A stretch of 64,000 nt of DNA from Pseudomonas chlororaphis subsp. piscium (GTDB lineage Bacteria > Pseudomonadota > Gammaproteobacteria > Pseudomonadales > Pseudomonadaceae): positions 4,588,001-4,652,000 of the forward strand of contig NZ_CP027707.1 in assembly GCF_003850345.1 (NCBI RefSeq), read 5' to 3'. The first letter of the stretch is position 1, and each line of letters starts with the position of its first letter. The notes beneath the pieces are model-generated. The model had not been told where the DNA came from. It was given only the letters and a program-made list of their open reading frames with translations, and made no database searches. Of this stretch, positions 47,998 to 57,440 are shown one piece after another. Made by a program: the position numbers and the translations under genes.

Positions 47998-49311
47998 CTA
48001 GCGCTTGGGCAACTCGATCAACACCCGCAGCCCGCCCTGCGGGCTTTCCAGCAAGCGCAGCGCCCCGCCCCAGCTCTCGACGATATCGCGCACGATGCCC
48101 AGCCCGAGGCCGTGGCCATCGGTCTGCTCGTCCAGGCGCGTGCCACGGCTGAACACCTGGCTGCGCTGTTCCTCGGGAATCCCCGGTCCATCGTCATCCA
48201 CCGCCAGGCCATAACCCTGGGCGGTCTGCCAGACACTCAGCGCCACTTCGGCATCCGCCCACTTGCAGGCGTTGTCCAGCAGGTTGCCCAGCAGCTCCAG
48301 CAAATCTTCCCGGTCCCAGGGCAATTGCAGGCCGGGGGCCGCCTGGTAGCTCAGGTCCAGGTGCTCGCCATGGATCATGTTCAGGGTCGCCAGCAGTCCC
48401 GGCAGCTCGGCGTCGCAATCGAACAGCGCGCCGGGCAAGGCATCGCCGGCCAGGCGTGCGCGGTTCAGCTCGCGATTGAGCCGCTGCTGCACCTGCTCCA
48501 GCTGTTCTTCAAGCAATTGGCGCAACTCCGGGTGCGCTTGCAGCTTGGGGTTGGAAGCCAGGCTCAGCAGCACCGCCAGCGGGGTCTTCAGTGCATGCCC
48601 GAGGTTGCCCAGGGCATTGCGCGAACGCTTGAGGCTGTCTTCGGTATGGGCCAGCAAATGGTTGATCTGCGCCACCAACGGCTCCAGCTCCAGCGGCACC
48701 TGTTCGTCCAGTTGCGAACGCTGGCCGCGCTGCAATTGGGCGATCTGTTCGCGGGCCTGCTCCAGCGGGCGCAAGGCGCGGCGCACGGTGACCCGCTGCA
48801 GGATCAGGATCAGCAGCAAGCCGGCCAGGCCCAGGCCGAGGCCAACCTGTTGCATGCGCAGAAAGCTCTCGCGCACCGGGGTGTAGTCCTGGGCCACGCT
48901 GATGGAAATCGATTGCCCGAGGCGTCGGTAGTCGGTGCGCAGCACCAGCAGGCGCTGGCCTTCCGGCCCCAGTTGCAGGTTGCTGTGCAGGCCGGTCTGT
49001 TCCAGTTTTGGCAGATCCTGGTCCCACAAGGAGCGGGAGCGCCAGTGCACGTCATCGAAGTCGATGCGGAAGTAATGCCCGGAAAACGGCCGCTGATAGG
49101 CCGGCGACAGGCGCCGCTCGTCCAGCTGCAAACCCTGGGGGCCGCGCACCAGCGCCACCAGCAGGCTTTCGCTGTCGTTGCGCAGGCCGGCTTCCAGGTA
49201 GCGTTGCAAGCCCATCTCGAACAGCCACAGGCTGGTCTGCGCCAGCACCAGACCGACAATCACCATCACACTGATCAGGCCCAGGCTCAGGCGGCGCTGG
49301 ATCGACCTCAC
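47998..49311 (-). CDS. Sensor histidine kinase of a PepSY-linked two-component system
   Basis: A 437-residue membrane histidine kinase. Two membrane segments ([20 protein letters not shown] and [17 protein letters not shown]) flank a periplasmic sensor of about 125 residues. HAMP region, then the phosphorylated His in [21 protein letters not shown] box [11 protein letters not shown], and G boxes [10 protein letters not shown] and [13 protein letters not shown] start at 49311 overlaps the regulator's TGA. It resembles PhoQ/QseC-like kinases. It is the last gene of a four-gene operon. Confidence 0.92.
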   Translation of the reverse strand: MRSIQRRLSLGLISVMVIVGLVLAQTSLWLFEMGLQRYLEAGLRNDSESLLVALVRGPQGLQLDERRLSPAYQRPFSGHYFRIDFDDVHWRSRSLWDQDLPKLEQTGLHSNLQLGPEGQRLLVLRTDYRRLGQSISISVAQDYTPVRESFLRMQQVGLGLGLAGLLLILILQRVTVRRALRPLEQAREQIAQLQRGQRSQLDEQVPLELEPLVAQINHLLAHTEDSLKRSRNALGNLGHALKTPLAVLLSLASNPKLQAHPELRQLLEEQLEQVQQRLNRELNRARLAGDALPGALFDCDAELPGLLATLNMIHGEHLDLSYQAAPGLQLPWDREDLLELLGNLLDNACKWADAEVALSVWQTAQGYGLAVDDDGPGIPEEQRSQVFSRGTRLDEQTDGHGLGLGIVRDIVESWGGALRLLESPQGGLRVLIELPKR

Positions 49312-49976
49312 TGGGCGCTCCCGCCGAACAGGTAGCCCTGGCCGCGCCGGGTTTCGATCACGCTGCGCCCGAGCTTGCGCCGCAGGTGGTTGACGTGGAC
49401 TTCCAGCACGTTGGAATCGCGCTCGGTCTCACCGTCGTAGAGGTGCTCGGCCAAATGGCTTTTCGAGAGGATCTGCTCCGGATGCAGCATGAAGTAGCGC
49501 AACAGGCGGAACTCGGCGGCGGTCAGCTGGATATCCACGCCATCGCGCACCACGCACTGGCGGCCTTCGTCGAGGTGCAGCCCGGCGGCCTGCAGCGTCG
49601 GCTGGTTGGCCTGGCCGTGGGAACGGCGCAACAGCGCCTGGATGCGCAGGTGCAATTCTTCCGGGTGGAAGGGTTTGGTCAGGTAGTCGTCGGCACCGGC
49701 CTTGAGGCCTTCGATGCGTTCGGCCCAGGAACCACGGGCGGTAAGGATCAGCACCGGGGTCGCCAGGCCGCCGGCACGCCATTTCTCCAGCACCTCCAGG
49801 CCTGGAACCCCCGGCAGGCCGAGGTCGAGCACGATCAGGTCGTAAGGCTCGCTGGCGCCCTGGTACAGCGCGTCACGGCCGTCGGCCAGCCAGTCCACGG
49901 CGTAGCCCTGGCGATTGAGCCCGGCCAGCAGTTCGTCGGCCAGGGAGACATGGTCTTCCACCAGGAGCAGGCGCAT
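49308..49976 (-). CDS. OmpR-family response regulator
   Basis: A 222-residue response regulator. Phosphoacceptor Asp in [20 protein letters not shown] (about residue 51), Lys in [12 protein letters not shown], and the OmpR-type winged helix in the C-terminal half ([43 protein letters not shown]). Its end overlaps the kinase start and its ATG overlaps by one base the stop of the PepSY gene upstream. Confidence 0.95.
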   Translation of the reverse strand: MRLLLVEDHVSLADELLAGLNRQGYAVDWLADGRDALYQGASEPYDLIVLDLGLPGVPGLEVLEKWRAGGLATPVLILTARGSWAERIEGLKAGADDYLTKPFHPEELHLRIQALLRRSHGQANQPTLQAAGLHLDEGRQCVVRDGVDIQLTAAEFRLLRYFMLHPEQILSKSHLAEHLYDGETERDSNVLEVHVNHLRRKLGRSVIETRRGQGYLFGGSAQ

Positions 49977-50290
49977 CAGTCATCTTCCTTGTCTTTCAGT
50001 AAGCGGCCGGTGGCGGCCTCGAGGTCCAGCTCGCGGACCACGCCCTCGGCGGTCAGCAGCTCGACTTCATAGATGTAGACGTCGTGTTTTTCTTCCAGCT
50101 CGGCTTCCAGCAGCTTGGCCCCGGGGTAACGGTCCAGGGCCTGTTGCAGCAACTGCTCCAGCGGCAGGATCACCCCTTGCTGGCGCAGGCGCAGGGCTTC
50201 GTCCTGGTCCAGGTCGCGGGCCAGCGCCACCGAGCAAAAAGCCAGAAGCGCCAGGGCCACCCTGCTGCCGGCGCGTAGATTCACCTTCAT
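49976..50290 (-). CDS. Exported PepSY-domain protein
   Basis: A 104-residue exported protein: signal [14 protein letters not shown], then a PepSY domain ([50 protein letters not shown]). Start at the ATG at 50290, which overlaps by one base the stop of the preceding PepSY gene. PepSY domains are often inhibitors or modulators placed at the cell surface; in such operons they may feed the kinase sensor. The two PepSY proteins are about 45 percent alike by eye. Confidence 0.85.
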   Translation of the reverse strand: MKVNLRAGSRVALALLAFCSVALARDLDQDEALRLRQQGVILPLEQLLQQALDRYPGAKLLEAELEEKHDVYIYEVELLTAEGVVRELDLEAATGRLLKDKEDD

Positions 50291-50598
50291 TACGTATCCT
50301 GATGATCCTTGAGCACCTGGCCGCTCACCGCGTCCAATTCCAGGTCCCACTCAACCCCTTGAGGGTCGCGCATCTCGATCTGGTAGATGTACTTGCCGTA
50401 CTCCTCTTCCAGCTCGGTTTCGGTGATGGTCGCGCCCGGGTGCTTGGCCAATGCCGTGGCATTGAGTTTTTCAAAGGACACAATGGTACCAGCGTCGCGC
50501 AGTCTCAGGGCCTCGTCTGGGCCCAGGTCGCGGGCATGGGCCAGGCTGGCGGTCATGCCGATGAGGGTCGCGGTGAACAGGGCAGTCAGGGTTTTCAT
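50290..50598 (-). CDS. Exported PepSY-domain protein, first gene of the TCS operon
   Basis: A 102-residue exported protein with signal LTALFTATLIGMTASLAHA and PepSY domain (RDLGPDEALRLRDAGTIVSF; EEEYGKYIYQIEMRDPQGV; LDAVSGQVLKDHQDT). It is the first gene of the operon pepSY-pepSY-regulator-kinase, where all four ORFs overlap by one to four bases. GGAGACACCCC precedes the ATG. Confidence 0.87.
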   Translation of the reverse strand: MKTLTALFTATLIGMTASLAHARDLGPDEALRLRDAGTIVSFEKLNATALAKHPGATITETELEEEYGKYIYQIEMRDPQGVEWDLELDAVSGQVLKDHQDT

Positions 50599-50758
50599 GG
50601 GGTGTCTCCGGCTTTCTCGTTATGTGTTGCTACGCGGCTCACGATAGCGGGTCGAACTTAATTGAAACTGAATGGCCATCATCGGCAGCGCGCAGGTTTC
50701 ATTCGGCGCCGCCCGCCCGAGCTTTTATACTCACCTGTCGCTCGAGATTGAGGCCGGT

Positions 50759-51838
50759 ATGACCGCTATCCACATCAAGTTCCCCGCCCTGACCCTCAAG
50801 GCCGGCCCGCGCGCCCTGGCCCGCATCCGCGCCAACGGCCTGAGCGCGGCCGAAGTCGGCACCCTGCCCGGCGCCGCCGGCGGGCCGAAAGCCCTGGGCA
50901 TCCAGGGGCTGGACCTGGCGTTGTTCGGCGAGTGGCTGCCGGCGGCGCCACGGGAACGTTCGCTGATCGGTGCCTCGGTGGGTTCCTGGCGCTTCGCCAG
51001 CGCCTGCCTGCCGGACGCCGTCGAAGGCATCCGCCGCCTGGGCCAGCTGTACAACGCCCAGAGTTTCGCCAAGGGCGTGACCATGGCGCAGATCAGCCAG
51101 AGTTCGCAACGCATGCTGCACGAGCTGCTCGACGGCCGCGACGCGAGCATTCTCGACAACCCGCACTACCGGCTGAACATCATGGTGGTGAAAAGCCACG
51201 GCCTGCTCGCCGACGACCATCGCGGCCGTCTGGGCCTGGGACTGTCCTCGGTGATCGCCGACAACCTGCGCGGCCGCGCGCGCCTGTCTCGGCACTTCGA
51301 ACGCCTGGTGCTGCTCGACCCGCGCCTGGCGCCACCGCTACAAACCCTCGACGACTTCCCCTCGCGCTTCGTGCCGCTGGACACCGGCAACCTGCGCCAG
51401 GCCCTGCTGGCCTCGGGTTCGATCCCGATGGTCATGCAAGGCGTGCGCGACCTCCCCGGCGCCGGGGCCGGCACCTTCCGTGACGGCGGCCTGCTGGACT
51501 ACCACCTCGACCTGCCCTACAGCGGCGAGGATATCGTGCTCTACCCGCATTTCACCGACCGGGTGATTCCCGGCTGGTTCGACAAGACCCTGCCCTGGCG
51601 CCGCGGCAACCCGGGCCGCCTGCAGGACGTGTTGCTGCTGGCACCGTCGAAGGAATACCTGGCGCGCCTGCCCTACGGCAAACTGCCGGACCGCAACGAC
51701 TTCAAGCGCTTCATGGGCGACGACGCCAGCCGCCAGAAATACTGGCGTAGCGCGATGGACGAAAGCCGGCGCCTGGGCGACGAGTTCCTGGAGCTGGCCG
51801 CAAGTGGTGGTCTCGGTGAGCGGCTATTGACCCTTTAG
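50759..51838 (+). CDS. Patatin-like phospholipase-family protein
   Basis: A 359-residue patatin-like hydrolase. The oxyanion loop is GAAGGPKALGIQGLDLALF, the nucleophile elbow GASVGSWRF (G-x-S-x-G), and the catalytic Asp lies in FRDGGLLDYHLDLPY (DGG). So the Ser-Asp dyad is complete. The ATG at 50759 has GAGG upstream; the frame is open earlier. Lipid substrate unknown. It is followed by queD. Confidence 0.87.
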   Translation: MTAIHIKFPALTLKAGPRALARIRANGLSAAEVGTLPGAAGGPKALGIQGLDLALFGEWLPAAPRERSLIGASVGSWRFASACLPDAVEGIRRLGQLYNAQSFAKGVTMAQISQSSQRMLHELLDGRDASILDNPHYRLNIMVVKSHGLLADDHRGRLGLGLSSVIADNLRGRARLSRHFERLVLLDPRLAPPLQTLDDFPSRFVPLDTGNLRQALLASGSIPMVMQGVRDLPGAGAGTFRDGGLLDYHLDLPYSGEDIVLYPHFTDRVIPGWFDKTLPWRRGNPGRLQDVLLLAPSKEYLARLPYGKLPDRNDFKRFMGDDASRQKYWRSAMDESRRLGDEFLELAASGGLGERLLTL

Positions 51839-51935
51839 TCAGTGTTTTCCCGCACCGGCATAACCAAGCTGGTAAACTCGCTGCCTGCCTTACATCGCCC
51901 GCGGCGATAGCCACCTGACCGAGCTGACCGACACT

Positions 51936-52292
51936 GTGGAAATCTTCAAAGAATTTACCTTCGAATCCGCCCACCGCCTGCCCCACGTACCTGAAGGCCA
52001 CAAATGCGGGCGCCTGCACGGCCACTCCTTCAAGGTGGCCATCCACCTGAGCGGCGACCTCGATCCGCACACCGGCTGGATTCGCGACTTCTCCGAGATC
52101 AAGGAGATCTTCAAGCCGCTCTACGAGCGCCTGGACCACAACTACCTGAACGACATCCCCGGCCTGGAAAACCCCACCAGCGAAGTGCTGGCCAAGTGGA
52201 TCTGGAACGAGCTCAAACCCCTGCTGCCGGAGCTGAGTGCGATCCGCATTCACGAGACCTGCACCAGCGGCTGCATCTATCGCGGCGAATAA
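51936..52292 (+). CDS. queD: 6-carboxytetrahydropterin synthase
   Basis: A 118-residue QueD/PTPS-type enzyme that converts dihydroneopterin triphosphate to 6-carboxytetrahydropterin in queuosine synthesis. The zinc histidines are in SAHRLPHV and [11 protein letters not shown], and the catalytic Cys in HKCGRLHG. Further motifs: [17 protein letters not shown] and the final [11 protein letters not shown]. The GTG at 51936 is the only fitting start. Confidence 0.95.
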   Translation: MEIFKEFTFESAHRLPHVPEGHKCGRLHGHSFKVAIHLSGDLDPHTGWIRDFSEIKEIFKPLYERLDHNYLNDIPGLENPTSEVLAKWIWNELKPLLPELSAIRIHETCTSGCIYRGE

Positions 52293-52299
52293 TCCCCAC

Positions 52300-52359
52300 C
52301 TGTAGCCGTAATCCTGCGCAGCAGGCGGGCTTTTGCACAGCCTGCTGCAACGGCTACAG
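52300..52359. repeat. Short family-B repeat
   Basis: CTGTAGCCG and CGGCTACAG at the ends, with inner GCGCAGCAGGC and GCCTGCTGC pairing; a compact 60-base hairpin. Confidence 0.75.
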
Positions 52360-52441
52360 AGCACCACACCTCCCAGCCAATACCGCATCACCGCTCGTTT
52401 TGCCCTATGATCTGGCCTCTCTCGCCAAGAGGAACATCGCC

Positions 52442-53278
52442 ATGAGCGACTGGCTTCTGGATCAGCAATATCGCTTCAACGGGTACACAGTGCGCTATGC
52501 CATTCACGGCGATGGCCCTCCCCTGGTATTGGTGCACGGCACGCCCTTTTCTTCCTACGTCTGGCACCGCATCGCCCCGCACTTCAGCGCCAGCCACCGG
52601 GTGCATTATTTCGACCTGCTGGGCTACGGTCAGTCGGAACAGGCCGCTGGCCAGGATGTGTCCCTCGGCGTGCAGAACCAGCTGCTGGCCGAACTGCTGG
52701 AGCACTGGGGCCTGGAGCGCCCGGACGTGGTGGCCCACGACTTCGGCGGCGCCACCGCCCTGCGCGCCCACCTGCTCAACGGCAAGGACTACCGCAGCCT
52801 GACCCTGATCGACCCGGTGGCGCTGCCGCCCTGGGGCTCGCCCTTCGTGCAGCACGTGCGCCAGCATGAACAGGCCTTCAGCGGCGTGCCGGACTACATC
52901 CAGCGCGCCATTGTGCCGGCCTACATCCGCGGGGCGATCCAGCGCGAGATCCCCGACCAGGAGCTGGCGCCCTACGTCCAGCCCTGGCTCGGCGCCAGCG
53001 GCCAGGCCGCCTTCTACCGGCAGATCGCGCAGATGGACGAGTGCTACACCACGGAAGTGGCCGGGCTCTATCCGAGCATTCGTTGCCCGACCCAGATCCT
53101 CTGGGGCGAGGACGATCAGTGGATCCCCATCGAGCGCGGGCGCCAGTTGCACCAGCTGATCCCCGGCTCGCGGTTCCAGGCCGTACCCAATGCCGGCCAC
53201 CTGCTGCAAGAGGATGCCCCGGAAGCCATAATCGCCGCGCTCCTGCGTTTTCTGCCCCAGCCCGGGAGCAAGGCATGA
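52442..53278 (+). CDS. Alpha/beta hydrolase of the haloalkane dehalogenase / epoxide hydrolase type
   Basis: A 278-residue alpha/beta hydrolase with an Asp nucleophile: VVAHDFGGATALRAHLL (Asp about residue 100). Oxyanion region VLVHGTPFSSYVW, acid residue region LWGEDDQWIPIE and catalytic His in VPNAGHLLQEDAP. The Asp nucleophile (instead of Ser) points to dehalogenase or epoxide hydrolase chemistry, but the halide-binding Trp pair was not established by eye. Its TGA overlaps the ATG of the next gene, so the two are translationally coupled. Confidence 0.85.
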   Translation: MSDWLLDQQYRFNGYTVRYAIHGDGPPLVLVHGTPFSSYVWHRIAPHFSASHRVHYFDLLGYGQSEQAAGQDVSLGVQNQLLAELLEHWGLERPDVVAHDFGGATALRAHLLNGKDYRSLTLIDPVALPPWGSPFVQHVRQHEQAFSGVPDYIQRAIVPAYIRGAIQREIPDQELAPYVQPWLGASGQAAFYRQIAQMDECYTTEVAGLYPSIRCPTQILWGEDDQWIPIERGRQLHQLIPGSRFQAVPNAGHLLQEDAPEAIIAALLRFLPQPGSKA

Positions 53279-53781
53279 GCCCACGCATCTACCTCGCCGG
53301 CTTCGACCTGTTTCGCCGCGATGCCATCGCCCGCGGCGAATACCTCAAGAACCTGTGCCAGGCCCAGGGCCTGCAAGGCCTCTACCCCTTCGACCATCAG
53401 GTGCCGGCCCAGCCGACGCCGGAGCAGACCGCCCAACTGATCTGCCAGCAGAACCTGCAGATGATCCGTGACTGCGACGCGGTGCTGGCCAACCTCAACG
53501 ACTTTCGCGGCCTGGAGCCGGACTCCGGCACCGCCTTCGAGGTGGGCATGGCCATCGCCCTGGGCAAACCGGTGTGGGCCTGGTTCGACGCCCCCACGAC
53601 CCTGCGCGAGCAAGTGCCCCATGACGCCGACGGCCGCGACGCCGAAGGTTTCCTGGTGGAGGATTTCAACCTGCCGCGCAACCTGATGCTGGCCTGCACC
53701 TGGGCCGGCCACAGCCGCAGCGCCGAAGAAGCCTTGCCGCGCCTGGCCGCTTACCTCGCACAGCAGCCGCCAAGGTTCTGA
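53275..53781 (+). CDS. Nucleoside 2-deoxyribosyltransferase-family protein
   Basis: A 168-residue NDT-like protein: IYLAGFDLFRRDAIARGEYL at the start, QMIRDCDAVLANLNDFRGLE, and the nucleophile Glu in PDSGTAFEVGMAIALGKPVW. Family enzymes move deoxyribose between bases or hydrolyse deoxynucleoside monophosphates. Coupled (ATGA overlap) to the hydrolase gene and followed, after about 37 bases, by a NUDIX gene. Confidence 0.85.
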   Translation: MSPRIYLAGFDLFRRDAIARGEYLKNLCQAQGLQGLYPFDHQVPAQPTPEQTAQLICQQNLQMIRDCDAVLANLNDFRGLEPDSGTAFEVGMAIALGKPVWAWFDAPTTLREQVPHDADGRDAEGFLVEDFNLPRNLMLACTWAGHSRSAEEALPRLAAYLAQQPPRF

Positions 53782-53818
53782 CCCTGACAGGTCCAGCTAT
53801 CACTCAAGGACAGCCACC

Positions 53819-54442
53819 ATGGAAAACACCTGGCTCACCCACGCCAAACGCTTGCAGGCCCTCGCCTCCACCGGGCTGCATTTCTGCAAGGACCCCTTCG
53901 ATCGCGAGCGTTACCAGGAAGTCGCCGACATCGCCCACGACATGCTCGCGCAACTGGGCAATGTCCCGCTGGAACGCATCACCGGCCTGGTCTCGGATTT
54001 TGCCCAACGCTATTCGACACCGATGGTGGAAGTGCGCGGCGCGCTGATCGAGGAACAGAAGATCCTCCTGGTGCGGGAAATGACTGACGGCCTCTGGGCC
54101 TTGCCCGGCGGCTACGCCGATGTCGGCCTGTCGGCCGCCGAAAACGTGATCAAGGAAATCCACGAAGAAGCCGGACTCGAGGTGACCGTGCGGGGCCTGT
54201 ACAGCGTCCGGCACAAGGCCAAGGGGCCGTACAAGGCCGATCACCGCGATTTCTACAAGCTGTATTTCCTCTGCGACCGGCAACACGGCGCAGCGCCAGT
54301 GGCCGGCAGCGAAACCACCGAGGCCGCCTTCTTCGCCCTCGACCAGCTGCCGGCGCTGTCCCTGGGACGCACCGTGGAACGGGATATCCAGGAAGCCTTC
54401 GACTTTCATCAGGGCAAGACCACCCAGGTGCGGTTCGACTGA
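53819..54442 (+). CDS. NUDIX hydrolase with N-terminal Nudix_N_2-like domain
   Basis: A 207-residue NUDIX protein. Residues about 1-65 form an N-terminal helical domain (LTHAKRLQALASTGLHFCKD). The Nudix box is GGYADVGLSAAENVIKEIHE followed by EAG, with KEIHEEAG in place of the usual REUxEExG. The substrate side is conserved in ALPGGYAD. Members of this group hydrolyse ADP-ribose or nucleotide sugars. It sits between the NDT-like gene and codBA. Confidence 0.87.
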   Translation: MENTWLTHAKRLQALASTGLHFCKDPFDRERYQEVADIAHDMLAQLGNVPLERITGLVSDFAQRYSTPMVEVRGALIEEQKILLVREMTDGLWALPGGYADVGLSAAENVIKEIHEEAGLEVTVRGLYSVRHKAKGPYKADHRDFYKLYFLCDRQHGAAPVAGSETTEAAFFALDQLPALSLGRTVERDIQEAFDFHQGKTTQVRFD

Positions 54443-54636
54443 CGCTCAGGCCCCTTGCAGCGACGCGAAGCATCACCCGCTGCACTGCTTTCGTGCCGGC
54501 CCGGCCCCAGAAGTGAGCAGCACGCGGTAGCGGCATTCGTGCCATCGTCTATACCTGCCGGGTAGCCGCCGGGTGTCAGGTCCTTTGGCACGCCTGCTGC
54601 AACAGCGCTGTAACACTCAGCCACCAGGGACAGGCC

Positions 54637-55908
54637 ATGACCCAGCACGCATCCGGCAACGACTACCCACTCAGCGAAGTCCCGATGCACGCGCGCAAGG
54701 GCCTGGCCTCCACGGCCATGGTGCTGCTGGGGTTCACCTTTTTCACCGCCACCATGTTCGCCGGCGGCAAGCTCGGCGTGGCCTTCAGCTTTGGCCAGAT
54801 GCTCGGGGTGATCGTCCTCGGCAACCTGCTGCTGGGCCTGTACGCGGCGGGCCTGGGCTACATCGCCTTCAAGAGCGGCCTGAACTCGGTGCTGATGGGG
54901 CGCTTCTGTTTCGGCGAGGTGGGCAGCAAGCTCAGCGACCTGATCCTCGGTTTCACCCAGATCGGCTGGTACGCCTGGGGCACCGCCACCGCGGCAGTGG
55001 TGCTGGGCAAATATTTCGAGCTGGGCCAGGGCACGGTGCTGGGGCTGATGGTGCTGTTCGGTATGGTGTTCTGCGCCACCGCCTACGTCGGTTACCGCGG
55101 GCTGGAAATCCTCTCTTATATCGCGGTGCCGGCCATGGCCCTGCTGCTGTTGCTGTCGATGTGGGTGGCCACGGTCAAGGTCGGCGGTCTCGATGGGTTG
55201 CTGGCCGTGGTGCCGAGCGCCAGCCTCGACCTGTCCACGGCCATCACCCTGGTGTTCGGCACCTTTGTCAGCGGCGCCACCCAGGCCACCAACTGGACGC
55301 GTTTTTCCCGCTCGGCCAGGGTCGCGGTACTGGCCAGCCTGATCGGCTTTTTTATCGGCAACGGCCTGATGGTGCTGATCGGTGCCTACGGCGCCATCGT
55401 CTACCAGCAGCCGGACGTGGTCGAAGTGCTGCTGTTGCAGGGCTTCGCCATGGCCGCCATGGCCATGCTCCTGCTGAATATCTGGAGCACCCAGGACAAC
55501 ACCATCTACAACTTCGCCGTCGCCGGCTGCAACCTGCTGCGCACCGGCCGGCGCAAGACCGTGACCCTGGTCGGCGCGGTGATCGGCACCCTGCTGGCGC
55601 TGCTGGGCATGTACGACATGCTGGTGCCCTACCTGATTCTGCTGGGCACGGTGATCCCGCCGATTGGCGGGGTGATCATGGCCGACTTCTTCTATCGCTA
55701 CCGCGGCCAGTACCCGCGCCTGGCCGACAGCAAGCTGCCGGCGTTCAACTGGGCCGGCCTGGGCGCCTACGCCATCGGCACCGTGGCGGCCTTCGGCTCG
55801 CCCTGGGTCGCGCCGCTGGTGGGCATCGCGGCCGCCGCCCTGAGCTACATGCTGCTGAGCAGCCTGCTCGGCGCGCGCGCCACGACCGCGGCGGACATCC
55901 AGGCATGA
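54637..55908 (+). CDS. codB: Cytosine permease
   Basis: A 423-residue nucleobase:cation symporter-1 family permease with about twelve helices. SFTFFTATMFAGGKLGVAFS and GTFVSGATQATNWTRFSRSA are CodB signatures. Length as in E. coli (419). It imports cytosine for the deaminase encoded directly downstream. Confidence 0.93.
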   Translation: MTQHASGNDYPLSEVPMHARKGLASTAMVLLGFTFFTATMFAGGKLGVAFSFGQMLGVIVLGNLLLGLYAAGLGYIAFKSGLNSVLMGRFCFGEVGSKLSDLILGFTQIGWYAWGTATAAVVLGKYFELGQGTVLGLMVLFGMVFCATAYVGYRGLEILSYIAVPAMALLLLLSMWVATVKVGGLDGLLAVVPSASLDLSTAITLVFGTFVSGATQATNWTRFSRSARVAVLASLIGFFIGNGLMVLIGAYGAIVYQQPDVVEVLLLQGFAMAAMAMLLLNIWSTQDNTIYNFAVAGCNLLRTGRRKTVTLVGAVIGTLLALLGMYDMLVPYLILLGTVIPPIGGVIMADFFYRYRGQYPRLADSKLPAFNWAGLGAYAIGTVAAFGSPWVAPLVGIAAAALSYMLLSSLLGARATTAADIQA

Positions 55909-55986
55909 GCCCGGGCCACGCGACGTTGCGGCCGCCGGCCCGAGCGCCGTACCCTGACCGCCTGGATTGAAAAAGGAATCGCTCCG

Positions 55987-57258
55987 ATGCTCATCATCAA
56001 CGCCCGCCTGCGCAACCGTGAAGGCCTGCATGAACTGCGCCTGGAGAATGGCCGCATCGCCAGCATCGCCCGGCAGACCGAAGCCCAGACCCAGGCCCCG
56101 CCCCAAACCCAAGCCCCCGACGACCTCGACGCCGGCGGCAATCTGGTGGTGCCGCCCTTCGTCGAGCCGCACATTCACCTGGACGCCACCCTCACCGCCG
56201 GCGAGCCGCGCTGGAACATGAGCGGCACCCTGTTCGAAGGCATCGAATGCTGGGGCGAACGCAAGGTCACCATCACCCAGGAAGACACCAAGGCCCGCGC
56301 CCGCAAAACCATCCGCGCCCTCGCCGCCCACGGCATCCAGCATGTGCGCACCCATGTCGACGTCACCGACCCCGAGCTGACCGCGCTCAAGGCCATGCTC
56401 GAAGTGCGCGAGCAAAGCACGCACCTGGTGGACATGCAGATCGTCGCCTTTCCCCAGGAAGGCATCGAAAGCTACCGCAACGGCCGCGAGCTGATGGAAG
56501 AGGCGATCCGCCTCGGCGCCGACGTGGTGGGTGGCATTCCGCACTTCGAGTACACCCGCGACCAGGGCGTGAGCTCGGTGAAGTTCCTCATGGACCTGGC
56601 CGAACGCACCGGCTGCCTGGTGGACGTGCACTGCGACGAGACCGACGACCCGCACTCGCGTTTTCTCGAAGTGCTGGCCGAAGAAGCCCGCAGCCGTGAC
56701 ATGGGTTCACGGGTGACCGCCAGCCACACCACCGCCATGGGCTCCTACGACAACGCCTACTGCGCCAAGCTGTTCCGCCTGCTCGGCCACTCGGGCATCA
56801 GCTTCGTCTCCTGCCCCACCGAAAGCATCCACCTGCAGGGGCGCTTCGACAGCTTCCCGAAACGCCGCGGCGTGACCCGGGTCAACGAGCTGCTGGAAGC
56901 CGGGATGAACGTGTGTTTCGGCCAGGACTCGATCGTCGACCCCTGGTACCCCCTGGGTAACGGCAACATCCTGCGGGTGCTGGAAGCCGGCCTGCACATC
57001 TGCCACATGCTCGGCTACCGCAACCTGCAGAGCGCCCTCGACCTGGTCACCGACAACAGCGCCAAGGCCCTGGCCCTGGGCGAGCGTTACGGCCTGGAAG
57101 AAGGCCGGCCGGCCAACCTGCTGATTCTGTCGGCCGACAGCGACTACGAAATGATCCGCAGCCAGGGCCTGCCGCTGTACTCGATCCGCAACGGCAAGGT
57201 GCTGATGAAACGGCAAATGGCCCAGGTGGAGCTGCCGGGCGATGCGGGGTTTGTGTAA
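55987..57258 (+). CDS. codA: Cytosine deaminase
   Basis: A 423-residue metal-dependent amidohydrolase turning cytosine into uracil and ammonia. Metal ligands and catalytic residues are in VEPHIHLDATLTAG (HxH), LVDVHCDETDDPH (His, Glu), VTASHTTAMGSYDN (His) and VCFGQDSIVDPWYPLG (Asp). The frame fits the E. coli length (427). It starts 78 bases after codB, with AAGGA upstream. Confidence 0.95.
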   Translation: MLIINARLRNREGLHELRLENGRIASIARQTEAQTQAPPQTQAPDDLDAGGNLVVPPFVEPHIHLDATLTAGEPRWNMSGTLFEGIECWGERKVTITQEDTKARARKTIRALAAHGIQHVRTHVDVTDPELTALKAMLEVREQSTHLVDMQIVAFPQEGIESYRNGRELMEEAIRLGADVVGGIPHFEYTRDQGVSSVKFLMDLAERTGCLVDVHCDETDDPHSRFLEVLAEEARSRDMGSRVTASHTTAMGSYDNAYCAKLFRLLGHSGISFVSCPTESIHLQGRFDSFPKRRGVTRVNELLEAGMNVCFGQDSIVDPWYPLGNGNILRVLEAGLHICHMLGYRNLQSALDLVTDNSAKALALGERYGLEEGRPANLLILSADSDYEMIRSQGLPLYSIRNGKVLMKRQMAQVELPGDAGFV

Positions 57259-57267
57259 CGGCTGCTG

Positions 57268-57298
57268 ACGTCATCGCGGGCAAGCCTCGCTCCTACAG
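57268..57298. repeat. REP palindrome (family A), left partner
   Basis: TCATCGCGGGCAAGCCTCGC then TCCTACAG, facing the copy at 57392. Confidence 0.85.
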
Positions 57299-57391
57299 AA
57301 GATGGCGATCTTGGTGTCGGAATGAGGTTTGCTTGCAATGATTTAGCCGTGCTGGGATTGGGTTGGTCGCAACAATGCGACTGGCGCGCAT

Positions 57392-57423
57392 CTGTAGGAG
57401 CGAGGCTTGCCCGCGATGGCGTA
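57392..57423. repeat. REP palindrome (family A), right partner
   Basis: TGTAGGAGCGAGGCTTGCCC then GCGATGGCG; inverted relative to the copy at 57268, about 93 bases apart. Confidence 0.85.
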
Positions 57424-57440
57424 CTTGAATACACCTCGAG

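Noticed and set aside
54409..56655. A 748-codon minus-strand frame over codB/codA
   Set aside because: Antisense shadow; the His/Gln/Gly-rich translation and overlap with two certain genes rule it out.
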